DNA of 64,000 nucleotides from Corallococcus silvisoli (GTDB taxonomy: Bacteria; Myxococcota; Myxococcia; Myxococcales; Myxococcaceae): NCBI RefSeq assembly GCF_009909145.1, contig NZ_JAAAPJ010000001.1, forward strand, positions 558,001 to 622,000, written 5' to 3'. Positions 1-8,580 of this stretch are shown here, piece after piece. The notes beneath the pieces are model-generated. The model was not told the origin of the DNA and ran no database searches. It worked only from the letters and a program-made list of their open reading frames with translations. Every line of letters starts with the position of its first letter. Positions within the stretch are counted from its first letter, which is position 1. The position numbers were made by a program, and so were the translations under genes.

Positions 1-539
1 CCATCGACGCGTCGGGCGGCATGGTGGCGGTGGCCACGCCCTATGACGCGGAGCTGTCCCGCGTGAACGCGGAGCTGGCGTCGAAGACGCTCTACGGCGG
101 GCGCAAGGAGGCGCAGCTCGCCAACCGGGCCCGCGCGGAGGCCACCAAGGGCATGGCCGCGGAGGCCGTCGCGGACCGCATCAGCTACATGAAGAAGAGC
201 CGGGGCGTGGGCATGAGCGCCCCCAGCGCCGCGGCGGTCAGCAGCGCGCCCATGGCGGTGGGCGGCGCGGTGGACCTGCTGGAGAAGCCCGCCGCGCTCG
301 ACACCCTCAAGGACGACGAGCTGCCCACGGAGCTGCAGGGCCTCAAGAAGGAGGAGCAGGCCGCGAAGGTGAAGCAGCTGTCCGCCGAGCGCAAGGTGCT
401 GGAGGAGAAGGTCGCGAAGCTCGCCACCGAACGCGACCAGTGGCTCGTGAAGAACGCGCCCGCCAAGGAGGACGCCTTCGACGCCAACGTGATGAAGAGC
501 GTGAAGACCCAGGCGGCGAAGTTCGGCGTCGCCTACTGA
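1..539 (+). CDS. VWA-type protein, C-terminal part (5' end outside window)
   Basis: The reading frame is open from the first bases of the window and ends at the TGA at 537-539, so only the C-terminal ~178 residues are present. The visible part begins with a segment ending MVAVATPYDAELSRVN, which resembles the end of the von Willebrand factor A domain in bacterial VWA proteins. It continues into an Ala/Lys/Glu-rich helical tail with the phrase LKDDELPTEL and a coiled-coil-like stretch (LKKEEQAAKVKQLSAERKVL). The tail ends in AKFGVAY, a shape I associate with a family of bacterial VWA proteins of unknown function. The metal-binding MIDAS residues would lie upstream and cannot be seen. Family assignment is from recalled resemblance only. 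Confidence 0.55.
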   Translation, partial: IDASGGMVAVATPYDAELSRVNAELASKTLYGGRKEAQLANRARAEATKGMAAEAVADRISYMKKSRGVGMSAPSAAAVSSAPMAVGGAVDLLEKPAALDTLKDDELPTELQGLKKEEQAAKVKQLSAERKVLEEKVAKLATERDQWLVKNAPAKEDAFDANVMKSVKTQAAKFGVAY

Positions 540-588
540 GCGGCTCGCAGCGGCGGGAGCGGGGCCCGTGCGTGCCCCGCTTCCGTCG

Positions 589-2244
589 CTATTCGCGCGT
601 CACCGCCCGGAGCACCACCTCCCGGCGCTGGTCCAACAGGCGCATCGCCAGGGGCCGCGCGAGGCGGTAGACGCCGAAGTTGAACACCGCGAAGGCGGCG
701 ATGAAGGCCACCGAGTGCCAGCCCGGCCCGTCCTTCCCCGCCATCCTCAGCGCGTGGCCAAAGGGCATGCAGCCCACGCTGGCGGCGAGGATGCCCAGCA
801 TGGACGCGGTGAGCGGCACCTTGTCCCGCCGCTTGAGGCTCGCGTGGAACTTCACCGGGAAGTACAGCGACAGGAAGTTGCCCGCGGCCAGCAGCATGGG
901 CACCACCGCCGCCACCGAGGCCATGGCGCACAGGAAGTCCACCCACGTGCCCGCGCCGAAGTACACCCGGTAGAAGACGCCCACCAGCACCGCCATCCCC
1001 AGCGCCGCCACGCCCTGCACCCGGTTCTTCGCGCGCAGCACGTCCGCCAGGGTCATGGGCGCCGCGAGGAACACCGCGAAGCCGTGACCGTCATACGCGA
1101 AGGTGTTCTGCGAGAACGTGGAGGCGATGACCACCGCGCCATAGATGCTCAGGCCGCCCATCACCCACGCGTCCGCGCTGTGGCCCAGCAGGTACACGAA
1201 GAGGTCCCGGCCGGAGAGCAGCTTCAGCAGGATGGCCAGGATGAAGGGCACCGCCGCCAGCAGCCGCGCGCGCGGGTTGCGCCACAGGTCCAGCACCTCG
1301 CGCCGCACCAGCGTGTCGAAGCGCGAGCCCGTGGTGGCGAACGGATCCGCGTCCCTGCCGTCCGCCCGCGCGCCGCCGGAGCGGCCCGCCTGCCGGTGGA
1401 AGCGCAGGAGCAGCGAGTACGCCACCGCCATGCCCACGCAGGTGAAGAACAGCAGGCCCAGGGCCTCCAGGAGCGCGATGCCCACGCGCCCGTGGGCCAG
1501 CTGTCCCAGCCCATCCCCGAAGAAGCCCGGCGGCACCTGGCTGAGCGCCACCGCCGCGTTGATGATGAGGCTCATGTCCAGCGCGCTCACGCCCGCGTCG
1601 CCCACGCTCGTCAGCCAGGACGTGTCGATGGGCGGGATGAACGACGCGGCCACCAGGAAGGCCACCATGCCGCCGCCCATGATGCGCGCGCTGTGCTTCT
1701 CCCGGAGCACGTTGATGACCGTGTAGAGGCCCACCCGGCTCCACGCCGCGCACAGGAGCGCGAACAGCACATAGAGCACCACCGCCAGCCACGGCGCCGC
1801 CAGCCGGTGGCGCGACGCATAGCCCACCGCCGCGCCGGTGAGGGGCGCGTAGAACACGAGCGCTCGGGGCTCGAAGAGGCTCGCCACCGTGGAGCCCATC
1901 AAGAGCCGGAACGGGGAGATGGGGAACGCCGCGTAGCGCGACAGCTCCGAGTGGTCATCCACGCCCGCGGACAACAGCGGCCACGTCACCCACGTGGCCG
2001 CGGTGACGAAGCACAGCAGGTTGAGGATGAAGTAGGGCCACACGTTGCTGTGCACGATGAGCGGCAGGCGCATCAGCTTGAAGAAGGACAGGCCCAGCAG
2101 CACGCCCGGCGCGCTGGAGCCCAGGAACGCCGCCACCGCGAGCAGGCGGCTCTTGCCCGGGCCCTGGTTGAGCCCCAGGTGCAGACGCAGGCCCCAGAGC
2201 AGCAGCAGGTGCTGGAAGAAGCCGGGGACCTTCGGGCGGCTCAC
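589..2244 (-). CDS. ABC-2 type transporter permease
   Basis: This is a 551-residue polytopic membrane protein without any enzymatic motif. Hydrophobic segments occur throughout (for example LPLIVHSNVWPYFILNLLCF, LFVYLLGHSADAWVMGGLSI and AVVPMLLAAGNFLSLYFPV), consistent with roughly ten to twelve membrane spans. It should be the membrane channel of an exporter driven by the ATPase encoded just upstream. The start is GTG at 2244, overlapping the ATPase stop as GTGA, with GGGAG five bases before it, so the pair is translationally coupled. The substrate cannot be deduced. The length is greater than the common ~250-residue ABC-2 permeases and fits the larger two-repeat type. Confidence 0.85.
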   Translation of the reverse strand: MSRPKVPGFFQHLLLLWGLRLHLGLNQGPGKSRLLAVAAFLGSSAPGVLLGLSFFKLMRLPLIVHSNVWPYFILNLLCFVTAATWVTWPLLSAGVDDHSELSRYAAFPISPFRLLMGSTVASLFEPRALVFYAPLTGAAVGYASRHRLAAPWLAVVLYVLFALLCAAWSRVGLYTVINVLREKHSARIMGGGMVAFLVAASFIPPIDTSWLTSVGDAGVSALDMSLIINAAVALSQVPPGFFGDGLGQLAHGRVGIALLEALGLLFFTCVGMAVAYSLLLRFHRQAGRSGGARADGRDADPFATTGSRFDTLVRREVLDLWRNPRARLLAAVPFILAILLKLLSGRDLFVYLLGHSADAWVMGGLSIYGAVVIASTFSQNTFAYDGHGFAVFLAAPMTLADVLRAKNRVQGVAALGMAVLVGVFYRVYFGAGTWVDFLCAMASVAAVVPMLLAAGNFLSLYFPVKFHASLKRRDKVPLTASMLGILAASVGCMPFGHALRMAGKDGPGWHSVAFIAAFAVFNFGVYRLARPLAMRLLDQRREVVLRAVTRE

Positions 2245-3086
2245 GCGGACTCCCGGCGCAGCGGCAGCACGTTGTCCGTGGGCCCCGAGTAGAACGACAG
2301 CTTCGCGTTGCGCGCGGCCGGCACGGCGACCAGCTTCTCGAACACCGCCTCCAGCGTGGGCGCGCCGTGGCGCTGGCGCAGCTCCTCCACCGGGCCCTGG
2401 TCCAACATCCGTCCGCCCCGGATGACGCCCGCGTGCGTGGCCAGCCGCTCCGCGATCTCCAGCACGTGCGTGGTCAGCAGCAGCGTCACGCCCCGGCGGC
2501 TCAGCTCCCGCAGCAGGTCGCGGATCACGCCCGCGGCGAGCACGTCGATGCCTTCGAAGGGCTCATCCAGCAGCACCAGCTCCGGCGCGTGGATGAGCGC
2601 CGCGGCGATGGCGAGCCGGCGGCGCATGCCCTTGGAGTACTCCGCCACCAGCGCGCCGGCCTTGTACGTGAGCTCCGTCAGCTCCAGCAGCTCCACCGCG
2701 CGCGCCGCGGCCTCCGCGCCGTCCAGTCCGTACATGCGCGCGCAGAAGGTGAGGTATTGCCGGCCGGTGAGCCGCTCGAAGAGGCTCAGCTCCTCTGGCA
2801 CCACGCCCACGCGCTGCTTCACCTCCAGCGGCCGGGCCACCGCGTCCACGCCGAGCATGCGGATGGTGCCCTGGTCGGGCCCGTACACGCCGGTGAGCAG
2901 GGCGATGGAGGTGGACTTGCCGGCGCCGTTGGGGCCCAGGTACGCGTAGAAGGCGCCCTTGGGGATCCGCAGCTCCAGGCCATCCAGCGCGGTGAAGGTG
3001 CCGAAGCGCTTGACCAGGCCGCGCGCGTCGATGGCCAGCTCGGGGCCGGCGGGTTCGGAAGAGGGGGGCGTCATGAAGGACGCCAT
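2241..3086 (-). CDS. ABC transporter ATP-binding protein
   Basis: This is the cytoplasmic ATPase partner of the downstream permease. Near residues 51-59 is the Walker A sequence GPNGAGKST. A signature-like YSKGMRRRLAIA follows, then the Walker B stretch LVLLDEPFEGID and a switch histidine in LLTTHVLE. The signature begins YSKGM rather than LSGGQ, which is common in ATPases paired with ABC-2 permeases. I take the ATG at 3086; a GTG lies directly before it and another ATG twelve bases inside, so the first few residues are uncertain. The stop overlaps the permease start. Antibiotic, lipid or polysaccharide export are all possible. Confidence 0.9.
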   Translation of the reverse strand: MASFMTPPSSEPAGPELAIDARGLVKRFGTFTALDGLELRIPKGAFYAYLGPNGAGKSTSIALLTGVYGPDQGTIRMLGVDAVARPLEVKQRVGVVPEELSLFERLTGRQYLTFCARMYGLDGAEAAARAVELLELTELTYKAGALVAEYSKGMRRRLAIAAALIHAPELVLLDEPFEGIDVLAAGVIRDLLRELSRRGVTLLLTTHVLEIAERLATHAGVIRGGRMLDQGPVEELRQRHGAPTLEAVFEKLVAVPAARNAKLSFYSGPTDNVLPLRRESA

Positions 3087-3158
3087 CACACCACGTCCCC
3101 AGGGGTCGCCGACAATCCTCGGGTTGACGGATGCCTCGCTCCGCTGGTTGCTCGCGGC

Positions 3159-3539
3159 TCAGTGCACCATGGCCACCTCCGGCGGCCCGACGATCTGCTG
3201 CACGGTGGTGCGCACCTTGTCCAGGTCCACCGGCTTGGAGATGTAGCCGGCGGCGCCCACCAGCTCCGCCTCCCACTCAAAGCCGTAGCCGGAGATGATG
3301 ATGATGGGCAGGTTGCGCGCCCGCGGCATCTTCTTGAGCGCGTCCAGCAGCCCCCAGCCGCTCATGACGGGCATCCGCAGGTCCAGCAGCACGGCGCCCG
3401 GGATGTCGTCCTCCAGCAGATCCAACGCCTCGCGGCCGTTCTTGGCCTCGATGGTGGCGTAGCCCATCTCCTGGAGGGCATCGCAGATGAGCGTGCGGTG
3501 ACTCGCGTCGTCGTCGACGACCAGGATGAAGTTCGACAT
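3159..3539 (-). CDS. Single-domain response regulator
   Basis: The 126 residues form one receiver domain and no output domain. The acidic pocket is D9-D10, the phospho-acceptor is D53 in LLDLRMP, the switch Ser is S83 in IISGY, and the conserved lysine is K102 in SKP. Such CheY-like proteins pass a phosphoryl group by protein contact or act in phosphorelays. No histidine kinase lies beside it, so its partner is unknown; orphan single-domain regulators are common in myxobacteria. The start ATG at 3539 has GAGG about nine bases upstream. It is monocistronic, with 72 bases to the ATPase gene. Confidence 0.92.
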   Translation of the reverse strand: MSNFILVVDDDASHRTLICDALQEMGYATIEAKNGREALDLLEDDIPGAVLLDLRMPVMSGWGLLDALKKMPRARNLPIIIISGYGFEWEAELVGAAGYISKPVDLDKVRTTVQQIVGPPEVAMVH

Positions 3540-3641
3540 GGGCAGGAGCCTCTGGAGTGGCGGCGTCTTCTTGGGGACCGCGATTCTATGGGGACGAAGA
3601 TGGGAATGCCCCCCTCATTGCGGAAGGGCCTTCGTTTCTTT

Positions 3642-4634
3642 TCAACATCCTCCCGCGTCGTAGAGCCTCAGTGTGTTGCCTCCCAGCACCCCCGCGAGCA
3701 CGACCTCGTCCAGCCCCAGGCCCGCCAGCGCCCGCAGCTCCCGGTCCCAGGCGTAGGGGATGTTGGGGAAGTCCGTCCCGTAGAGGATGCGCTCGGGCCG
3801 CGCCTCCAGCGCCTTGCGGGGGAGGGGCACGGGGAAGTAGCCGCCCACCGCCATGGTGGTGTCCAGCCAGAGCGTGTCGTACCGCTCCAGCAGGCGCGCG
3901 TACGCGTCGAACTCATCCGCCCCCAGGTGGGGCACGCACAGCTTCAGCGTGGGGTGGTCCTTCAGCACGCGCTCCACCCGCTCCGCGGCGCAGAGCGAGT
4001 GCGGATCACACGGGTACTGGGGACTGGACGGCTCCCGCCCTGAGTGCATCACGAGCGGCTTCCCCGCCCGGGCGCACGCTTCGTAGATTTCGTGCAGCGC
4101 GGGCGCGTCCGGGGCGAAGCACTGGACGTGGCAGTGCAGCTTCACGCCCTTCAGGCCCAGGGCGAAGGCCTCCTCCAGGATGGCGACGGCGTCGGGCTCG
4201 CCCGGGAACACGGTGCCCAGGCCGATGACGCGGGGCTCGGCCCTGGCCATCTCCGCCACGTAGGCGTTGAGGGCGCGCGCCATGCCCGGCTTGTGGGCGT
4301 AGTGCAGGGCGACCACGCGCTCGACCCCGCGGGACAGCAGGAACGACAGCACGCGGGGCGTGTGCAGTTTGTAGCGGATGGGCCAGCCGTACCGGTCGAA
4401 CCAGCGCCACACCGCCTCGAAGACGCGGTCGGGGAACAGGTGCACGTGCGCGTCGACGACGGGCGGCAGGCCGGGGTCCACGCGGGGCCCTTCCTCGTCC
4501 GCCAGCGCGGGCATGGGCATGGCGATGCCCTGCTCCCGCCACGTGGGGGACGACGCCAGGCAGGGCGCCGGGGCGTCGTCTTCCGGGCCCATGACGGGCT
4601 CGGGCGCCACGCAAGACGCCGCGGGCCGCGTCAT
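3642..4634 (-). CDS. Amidohydrolase family metal-dependent hydrolase
   Basis: This 330-residue protein looks like an amidohydrolase-2 (TIM-barrel) enzyme. It has the paired histidines of VVDAHVHLFPD (H63, H65). Further along are a KLHCHV segment, a histidine in VMHSGRE, another in VPHLGADE, and the late aspartate in ILYGTDFPN. Family members hydrolyse or decarboxylate small organic acids; the substrate here is unknown. The ATG at 4634 overlaps the stop of the small gene upstream as ATGA, which decides the start and indicates a two-gene operon. Residues 1-55 before the barrel are Pro/Ala-rich and not conserved-looking. No signal peptide is present. Confidence 0.85.
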   Translation of the reverse strand: MTRPAASCVAPEPVMGPEDDAPAPCLASSPTWREQGIAMPMPALADEEGPRVDPGLPPVVDAHVHLFPDRVFEAVWRWFDRYGWPIRYKLHTPRVLSFLLSRGVERVVALHYAHKPGMARALNAYVAEMARAEPRVIGLGTVFPGEPDAVAILEEAFALGLKGVKLHCHVQCFAPDAPALHEIYEACARAGKPLVMHSGREPSSPQYPCDPHSLCAAERVERVLKDHPTLKLCVPHLGADEFDAYARLLERYDTLWLDTTMAVGGYFPVPLPRKALEARPERILYGTDFPNIPYAWDRELRALAGLGLDEVVLAGVLGGNTLRLYDAGGC

Positions 4635-4870
4635 CCGTCCGTGTCCGGCCCGGGCTTCTTCGCGGTGTCGGGCTCGTCCATGCGCCGCAGGTAGCTGTTG
4701 TGCGCGTAACCGTTGCGCTCCAGCCGCTGCGCCTCGATGGCGTCCGCGACCTTCGAACACACCTGCCCGAGCATGCGCAGGGACTCGGCGATCAGCCGCT
4801 CCGCGTGATCCTGCGCGTTGGCGGACGGAATGATGGGGCGGTCGCGTCGGAACGGCAGTGGCAACTTCAT
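4631..4870 (-). CDS. Small conserved-looking hypothetical protein (79 aa)
   Basis: This short soluble protein is first in an operon with the amidohydrolase. It has a basic N-terminus (MKLPLPFRRD), a helical core around residues 20-52 (AERLIAESLRMLGQVCSKV) and a charged tail. I do not recognise the family. The ATG at 4870 is chosen because a longer frame upstream is of low complexity and unlike protein. No strong ribosome-binding site is visible. Coding is supported by the ATGA overlap with the next gene and a coherent helical composition. Function is unknown. Confidence 0.6.
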   Translation of the reverse strand: MKLPLPFRRDRPIIPSANAQDHAERLIAESLRMLGQVCSKVADAIEAQRLERNGYAHNSYLRRMDEPDTAKKPGPDTDG

Positions 4871-5194
4871 CCCGTGGAATCTAAGGGATGCCCCAACCGG
4901 GTGCCACGCGTCAGTCCCGCCCCGGCCCCCGACCGCCCCCTCGCGCGCCGCCCGCTCCACGAAGTGTTGACAGCGCGACGCGGCATCCGCCCCGGCGCGG
5001 GATTAACCGCGTTGACAGTGCGCCACTTTACATTTTGTGACGGCCCGGCCCCCGGGGACCCTCCGCAGGTCCATTCGAGTGTCGCCAAGTCATTGGAATC
5101 ATGGAGGGTTTACGAATTTTCAAGCAGGGGGATGACAGCGCGCCGTTTCGCTTCTAGATTGCGTCCGTCGGATTTCACTCACGAGGTGCTGCGC
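4871..5194. other. Divergent intergenic region with possible promoter
   Basis: This 324-base spacer separates two divergent small genes. It holds two TTGACA hexamers (4967-4972 and 5012-5017); the second is followed by an AT-richer tract, TTTACATTTTG, around 5027-5037, which could be part of a promoter reading right. Spacing to a good -10 is not convincing. No ORF, repeat or RNA gene is evident. Confidence 0.3.
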
Positions 5195-5470
5195 ATGGCT
5201 TACGACGGCGAGCTTGTGAAGATGCAGAATGGTCGCTGGGCGCGGTTCCAGCGGTGCCAGGTGTACCGGCCGGGCGTGGCGGATGCCGGCGAGACCATGC
5301 TGCTGATCGCGGTGGAGCTGGAGGAGCGCTACCAGCAGCTGCTCGACGAGGCGGCGGACTCCCTGGCGGAGTACCGCTCCCAGGGCGTGCCCGTGCAGGT
5401 GCGGCTGGCGCCGGATGCGCGGGGCCTCACCCTGCACCCGGAAGCCCCGGCCTCCGTCGCGGTCAACTAG
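5195..5470 (+). CDS. Conserved-looking hypothetical protein (91 aa)
   Basis: This is a 91-residue cytoplasmic protein that I cannot assign to a family. It starts MAYDGELVKMQNGRWARFQR, has a central acidic helix (VELEERYQQLLDEAADSLAEY) and a short basic beta-like end (VPVQVRLAPDARG). The start at 5195 is preceded by GAGG at a good distance; in-frame extension further upstream lacks a site and runs through promoter-like sequence. It is monocistronic and ends before the long hairpin at 5497-5555, converging on the TatD gene. Confidence 0.65.
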   Translation: MAYDGELVKMQNGRWARFQRCQVYRPGVADAGETMLLIAVELEERYQQLLDEAADSLAEYRSQGVPVQVRLAPDARGLTLHPEAPASVAVN

Positions 5471-5496
5471 CCCCCTCCCGGGGGCCTGCCTCCCAA

Positions 5497-5555
5497 GGGT
5501 TGTAAATCGCCGGGCCTCGCGCTTCACCGCGCGGGGCCCGCTCCATTTACAGCCC
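5497..5555. terminator. Two-tier hairpin between convergent genes
   Basis: An inverted repeat folds as an 11-bp outer stem (5497-5507 with 5545-5555, one G-T pair) and a 12-bp inner stem (5511-5522 with 5529-5540, one T-G pair). They are separated by a 3x4 internal loop, with a six-base apical loop at 5523-5528. It sits between converging genes and probably ends transcription from both sides, although no T-run follows. Confidence 0.7.
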
Positions 5556-5625
5556 CTGCCTCTGGGCCACCCCGTCGGCTTTTCAACGCGGCGCGGCCCA
5601 CCCGCACGGCGCGCGAATGGCGCGC

Positions 5626-6408
5626 TCAGTCGTGGATCTGGAAGAAGCGCACCGCGTTGTCCCGGGTGACACGCCGCACGATGCGCTCGGACAGCTTCGC
5701 CTTGCCCAGCAGGTTCGCCGTGCGGGCGAGCCCCAGGATGTCGCCCGCGCCGTCGCCCGCGTCCGAGTCCAGCACCAGCCGCTCGCTGCCCAGCCTCCGC
5801 ACCAGGGCCACCGCCCGGTCCGCCTGGAGGGCCTCTGGGTGCAGGGTGAGCCCCGCCCAGTGGCCCACCTCCAGGATGGTGCGCACCGTGCGCGCGTTGG
5901 CGTGGTCCACCAGCGCGCGCGAGGGCAGCAGCCCGGACTGGCGCAGCAGCGTGAGGATGCGCCGGGTGTGGCGCTCCTTGTCCTTGAGGGGCGTGTGGAC
6001 CACCACGCGCAGCTTGAGCTGGCGGGCCAGGGCGAGCTGCTCCAGGAAGGCCTCCTCCTCCTCCTCGCCGCCCGCGTGCAGGCCCGTCTCTCCCAGGGCC
6101 ACCACGCGGCCGCCCTCGAAGTAGTCCGGCAGGTGGCTCAGGACCTCCGACAGGCCCCGCCTTGGGATGCAGCGCGGGTGCACGCCCAGGGCGGCCCACG
6201 CGCGGATGCCCAGCCGCTCCAGGCGCGGCAGCTGCCGTTCGACCAGCTGGTCGAAGTGCTGGCGCAGCGCCTTGGCGGTGGGCTCCGGGAAGTGATGCGC
6301 CACCACCAGGGCCTGCTCCACGCCGAAGAAGCGCATGGACTCCAGGTCCTGGTCGGTGAGCGCCTCCGGGTGGAGGTGCGCGTCGAAGAGCGGCAGCGGC
6401 TCGGGCAC
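5626..6408 (-). CDS. TatD-family metal-dependent hydrolase
   Basis: This 260-residue protein has the TatD / amidohydrolase barrel pattern: HxH in LFDAHLHPE (H12, H14), the glutamate of ALGETGLH, a histidine in VVVHTP, another in VDHAN, and the late aspartate in VLDSDAGDG. Classic TatD proteins are metal-dependent nucleases or hydrolases. This one belongs to a divergent branch with a distinctive acidic insert (GGEEEEEAF), so DNase activity is not certain. The GTG start at 6408 has AGGAGG about ten bases upstream. It begins 20 bases after the gamma-glutamyltransferase stop and is probably co-transcribed with it. Confidence 0.85.
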   Translation of the reverse strand: MPEPLPLFDAHLHPEALTDQDLESMRFFGVEQALVVAHHFPEPTAKALRQHFDQLVERQLPRLERLGIRAWAALGVHPRCIPRRGLSEVLSHLPDYFEGGRVVALGETGLHAGGEEEEEAFLEQLALARQLKLRVVVHTPLKDKERHTRRILTLLRQSGLLPSRALVDHANARTVRTILEVGHWAGLTLHPEALQADRAVALVRRLGSERLVLDSDAGDGAGDILGLARTANLLGKAKLSERIVRRVTRDNAVRFFQIHD

Positions 6409-6428
6409 GGGCTTTCGTCCTCCTGGCG

Positions 6429-8207
6429 TCAGTCCTGGCCCAGCGCGGCGCCCTCGTTGCGCGGGTCACTGGAGGAATAGCGCAGGTTCGTGCGCGGGTC
6501 GCTGTAGACGGCTTCCGCGTCGCCCCAGGCGTCCATCCGGCGGATCTTGTGGCCCTTCGCCTCCAGCGTGGACAACGTCGCCGGCTCCAGGCCCCACTTG
6601 TCCACCCACACCTCGTCCGGCAGGTACTGGTGGTGCAGCCGGCCAGTGCCCACCGCGCGCGCCACGTCCATGCCCTGGTCCACCACGTTGCTGATGGCCT
6701 GGATGACGGTGGTGGGGATGGTGGAGCCGCCGGGGCTGCCCACCGCGAGCATCACCCGCTTCGGGTCGTCCTTCGCGAACACCAGCGTGGGCGACATGGA
6801 GGACAGGGGCACCTTGCCGGGCTGGATGGCGTTGGGCTCCCCGGTGACGAGCCCGTACGCGTTGGGCACGCCCGGCTGCGCGGCGAAGTCGTCCATCTGA
6901 TCATTGAGGAGCACGCCGGTGCCCTTGGCGACGAGGCACGAGCCGAAGCTGTAGTTGACCGTGGTCGTCATCGCCACCGCGTTGCCGTCCTTGTCGATGA
7001 CGGAGATGTGCGTGGTGTTCTTGCGCTCCGGCTCCGGCGTGAGGGGGCCCGCGTCCTCCCGCAGCGTGGACGCGGGGCCGCCCTTCACTGGCGCCAGCAG
7101 CGACGCGCTGGGCGTGGCCTTCTGGGGGTCGATGCCGCCCGCTAGGTCCGCGATATGGCCGGGAGACGCCAGCCGCTCCAGCGGCACCTGCACGAAGGCC
7201 GGGTCGCCCAGGTACTTCGCGCGGTCCACGTACGCGCGCCGCACGGCCTCCACATAGAGGTGCAGCGTGTCCGGGTCGCGGTACGGCACGCCCTGCGGAC
7301 GCAGCTGCTGGAGCATGCCCAGCACCTGGACCACCGCGAGCCCGCCCGCGCTGGGCGGCGGCATGGTGAGGATGCGGTGGCCGCGGTAGGTGGTCTCCAG
7401 CGGCGCGGGCTGGCGCGTCCGGTACGCCGCCAGGTCCTCTTGCGTGAGCACCCCGCCCGCGTCCTTCACCGACCTCACCAGCGCCTGCGCCACCGGGCCC
7501 GCGTAGAAGGCCTTCGCGCCGCCCTTCGCGATGAGGCTCAGCGTGCGGGCCAGGTCCGGCTGCCGGATGAGGTGGCCCAGGGGCGGCACGTCCGGGGTGC
7601 CGGAGGCGTTGGGCGTCAGGAAGATGCGCGCGGCCTCCGGGTCCTTGTTCAGGCACTTCGTGCGTCCCGTCGCCATCTGCTGGTACTTGGGCGTCACCCA
7701 GAAGCCCTGCTTCGCCAGCCGGATGGCCGGGGCCAGCACCACGGCGGGCTTCAGCCTGCCGTGCCGCCCCAGCAGCTCCAGATAGCCCGCCACCGCGCCC
7801 GGCACCGCCACGCTCAGGGCCCCGTCCGTGGACAGCCCCGGCACCAGCGCGCCGTCCTTCAAGTACATGTCGTGGGAGGCGGCCTTCGGCGCCACCTCCC
7901 GGAAGTCCAGCGCCTCCGTGCCGCCGGACTTCGCGTCGTGCACCAGCGCGAACCCGCCCCCGCCCACACCGGAGTGGTAGGGCCCCACCACCGCCGCCAC
8001 GAACGCCGCCGCCACCGCCGCGTCCACGGCGTTGCCGCCCTTCTCCAACATCTGGAGCGCGGCCTCGCTCGCGGCGGGATACGCCGTGGCCACCGCACCT
8101 CCCCGGTAGGGGCGCGCCGCCTGCGCCGCCCCCGCCACCACCAACACCGAGAGTCCTACCGCGCGGAACAGGCTCCGTCCCGCTGCTCCAATGTGTGTGT
8201 GCCCCAC
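6429..8207 (-). CDS. ggt: Gamma-glutamyltransferase
   Basis: This exported enzyme cleaves or transfers the gamma-glutamyl group of glutathione and related compounds. The 592-residue precursor has a signal peptide (core FRAVGLSVLVVAGAAQA, predicted cut near residue 30). It self-cleaves before the nucleophile threonine of KNTTHISV (T398). The large-subunit hallmarks AVDAAVAAAFV and SGVGGGGF are visible, as is the small-subunit glycine-rich SPGGSTI. I choose the GTG at 8207 because GAAAGG precedes it by seven bases; a longer in-frame extension to 8324 lacks a site and would bury the signal peptide. The length agrees with the family. It is first in a likely two-gene unit with the TatD hydrolase. 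Confidence 0.93.
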   Translation of the reverse strand: MGHTHIGAAGRSLFRAVGLSVLVVAGAAQAARPYRGGAVATAYPAASEAALQMLEKGGNAVDAAVAAAFVAAVVGPYHSGVGGGGFALVHDAKSGGTEALDFREVAPKAASHDMYLKDGALVPGLSTDGALSVAVPGAVAGYLELLGRHGRLKPAVVLAPAIRLAKQGFWVTPKYQQMATGRTKCLNKDPEAARIFLTPNASGTPDVPPLGHLIRQPDLARTLSLIAKGGAKAFYAGPVAQALVRSVKDAGGVLTQEDLAAYRTRQPAPLETTYRGHRILTMPPPSAGGLAVVQVLGMLQQLRPQGVPYRDPDTLHLYVEAVRRAYVDRAKYLGDPAFVQVPLERLASPGHIADLAGGIDPQKATPSASLLAPVKGGPASTLREDAGPLTPEPERKNTTHISVIDKDGNAVAMTTTVNYSFGSCLVAKGTGVLLNDQMDDFAAQPGVPNAYGLVTGEPNAIQPGKVPLSSMSPTLVFAKDDPKRVMLAVGSPGGSTIPTTVIQAISNVVDQGMDVARAVGTGRLHHQYLPDEVWVDKWGLEPATLSTLEAKGHKIRRMDAWGDAEAVYSDPRTNLRYSSSDPRNEGAALGQD

Positions 8208-8580
8208 CTGGACGCCTTTCCTTGTGATTTCCGGCCGTTCCCTAATGCACCATGCGCCGCGCCTGGACCAGGGTTTCAACAGGACAGCATTTTTTTCCTT
8301 GGATTGTGAGCGTAAGCGGGGCAATCTTGCTCCATGTGCGGCAACTGGCGGTGCCTATGAGTCCTCCGAACCCCGTGGAAAGCCCGGCGTCGGCGTCGGC
8401 TCCGGTGTCGTCGAGCGGGCGCCTGACGACGTTCCTGAAGCCCCGCTTCGGCATCACGGTCCAATGCAACACGTTGTGTGTGGCAGTCAGCGCCCGGCCC
8501 CCCCCGGAAGGTCCCCGGCCGGTTTTGACGCCCGGACGCGGTTGACGAGTTGATCGGCGGTCCCTAATTCTCCGCCGCAT
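8208..8580. other. Divergent intergenic region between ggt and glmU
   Basis: This 373-base region must carry the start signals for ggt (leftward) and glmU (rightward). It contains a T-rich tract at about 8290-8298 and the promoter-like pair at 8542-8570. Short frames crossing it lack ribosome sites and conserved features, so I call no gene. Confidence 0.4.
8542..8570 (+). promoter_or_regulatory. Possible glmU promoter
   Basis: TTGACG (8542-8547) is separated by 17 bases from TAATTC (8565-8570). The -35 matches five of six consensus bases, but the -10 is poor. If used, transcription would begin just before the ATG at 8581, leaving almost no leader, in agreement with the absence of a clear Shine-Dalgarno site. 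Confidence 0.35.

Noticed and set aside
568..2292. Long plus-strand frame opposite the ABC-2 permease
   Set aside because: It is rich in His, Arg and Gln with no conserved features, typical of antisense frames in high-GC DNA; the minus-strand permease has clear membrane segments and coupling to its ATPase.
8252..8545. Short plus-strand ORF between ggt and glmU
   Set aside because: It has no ribosome site, a Ser/Pro-rich random composition, and covers the expected divergent promoter region.
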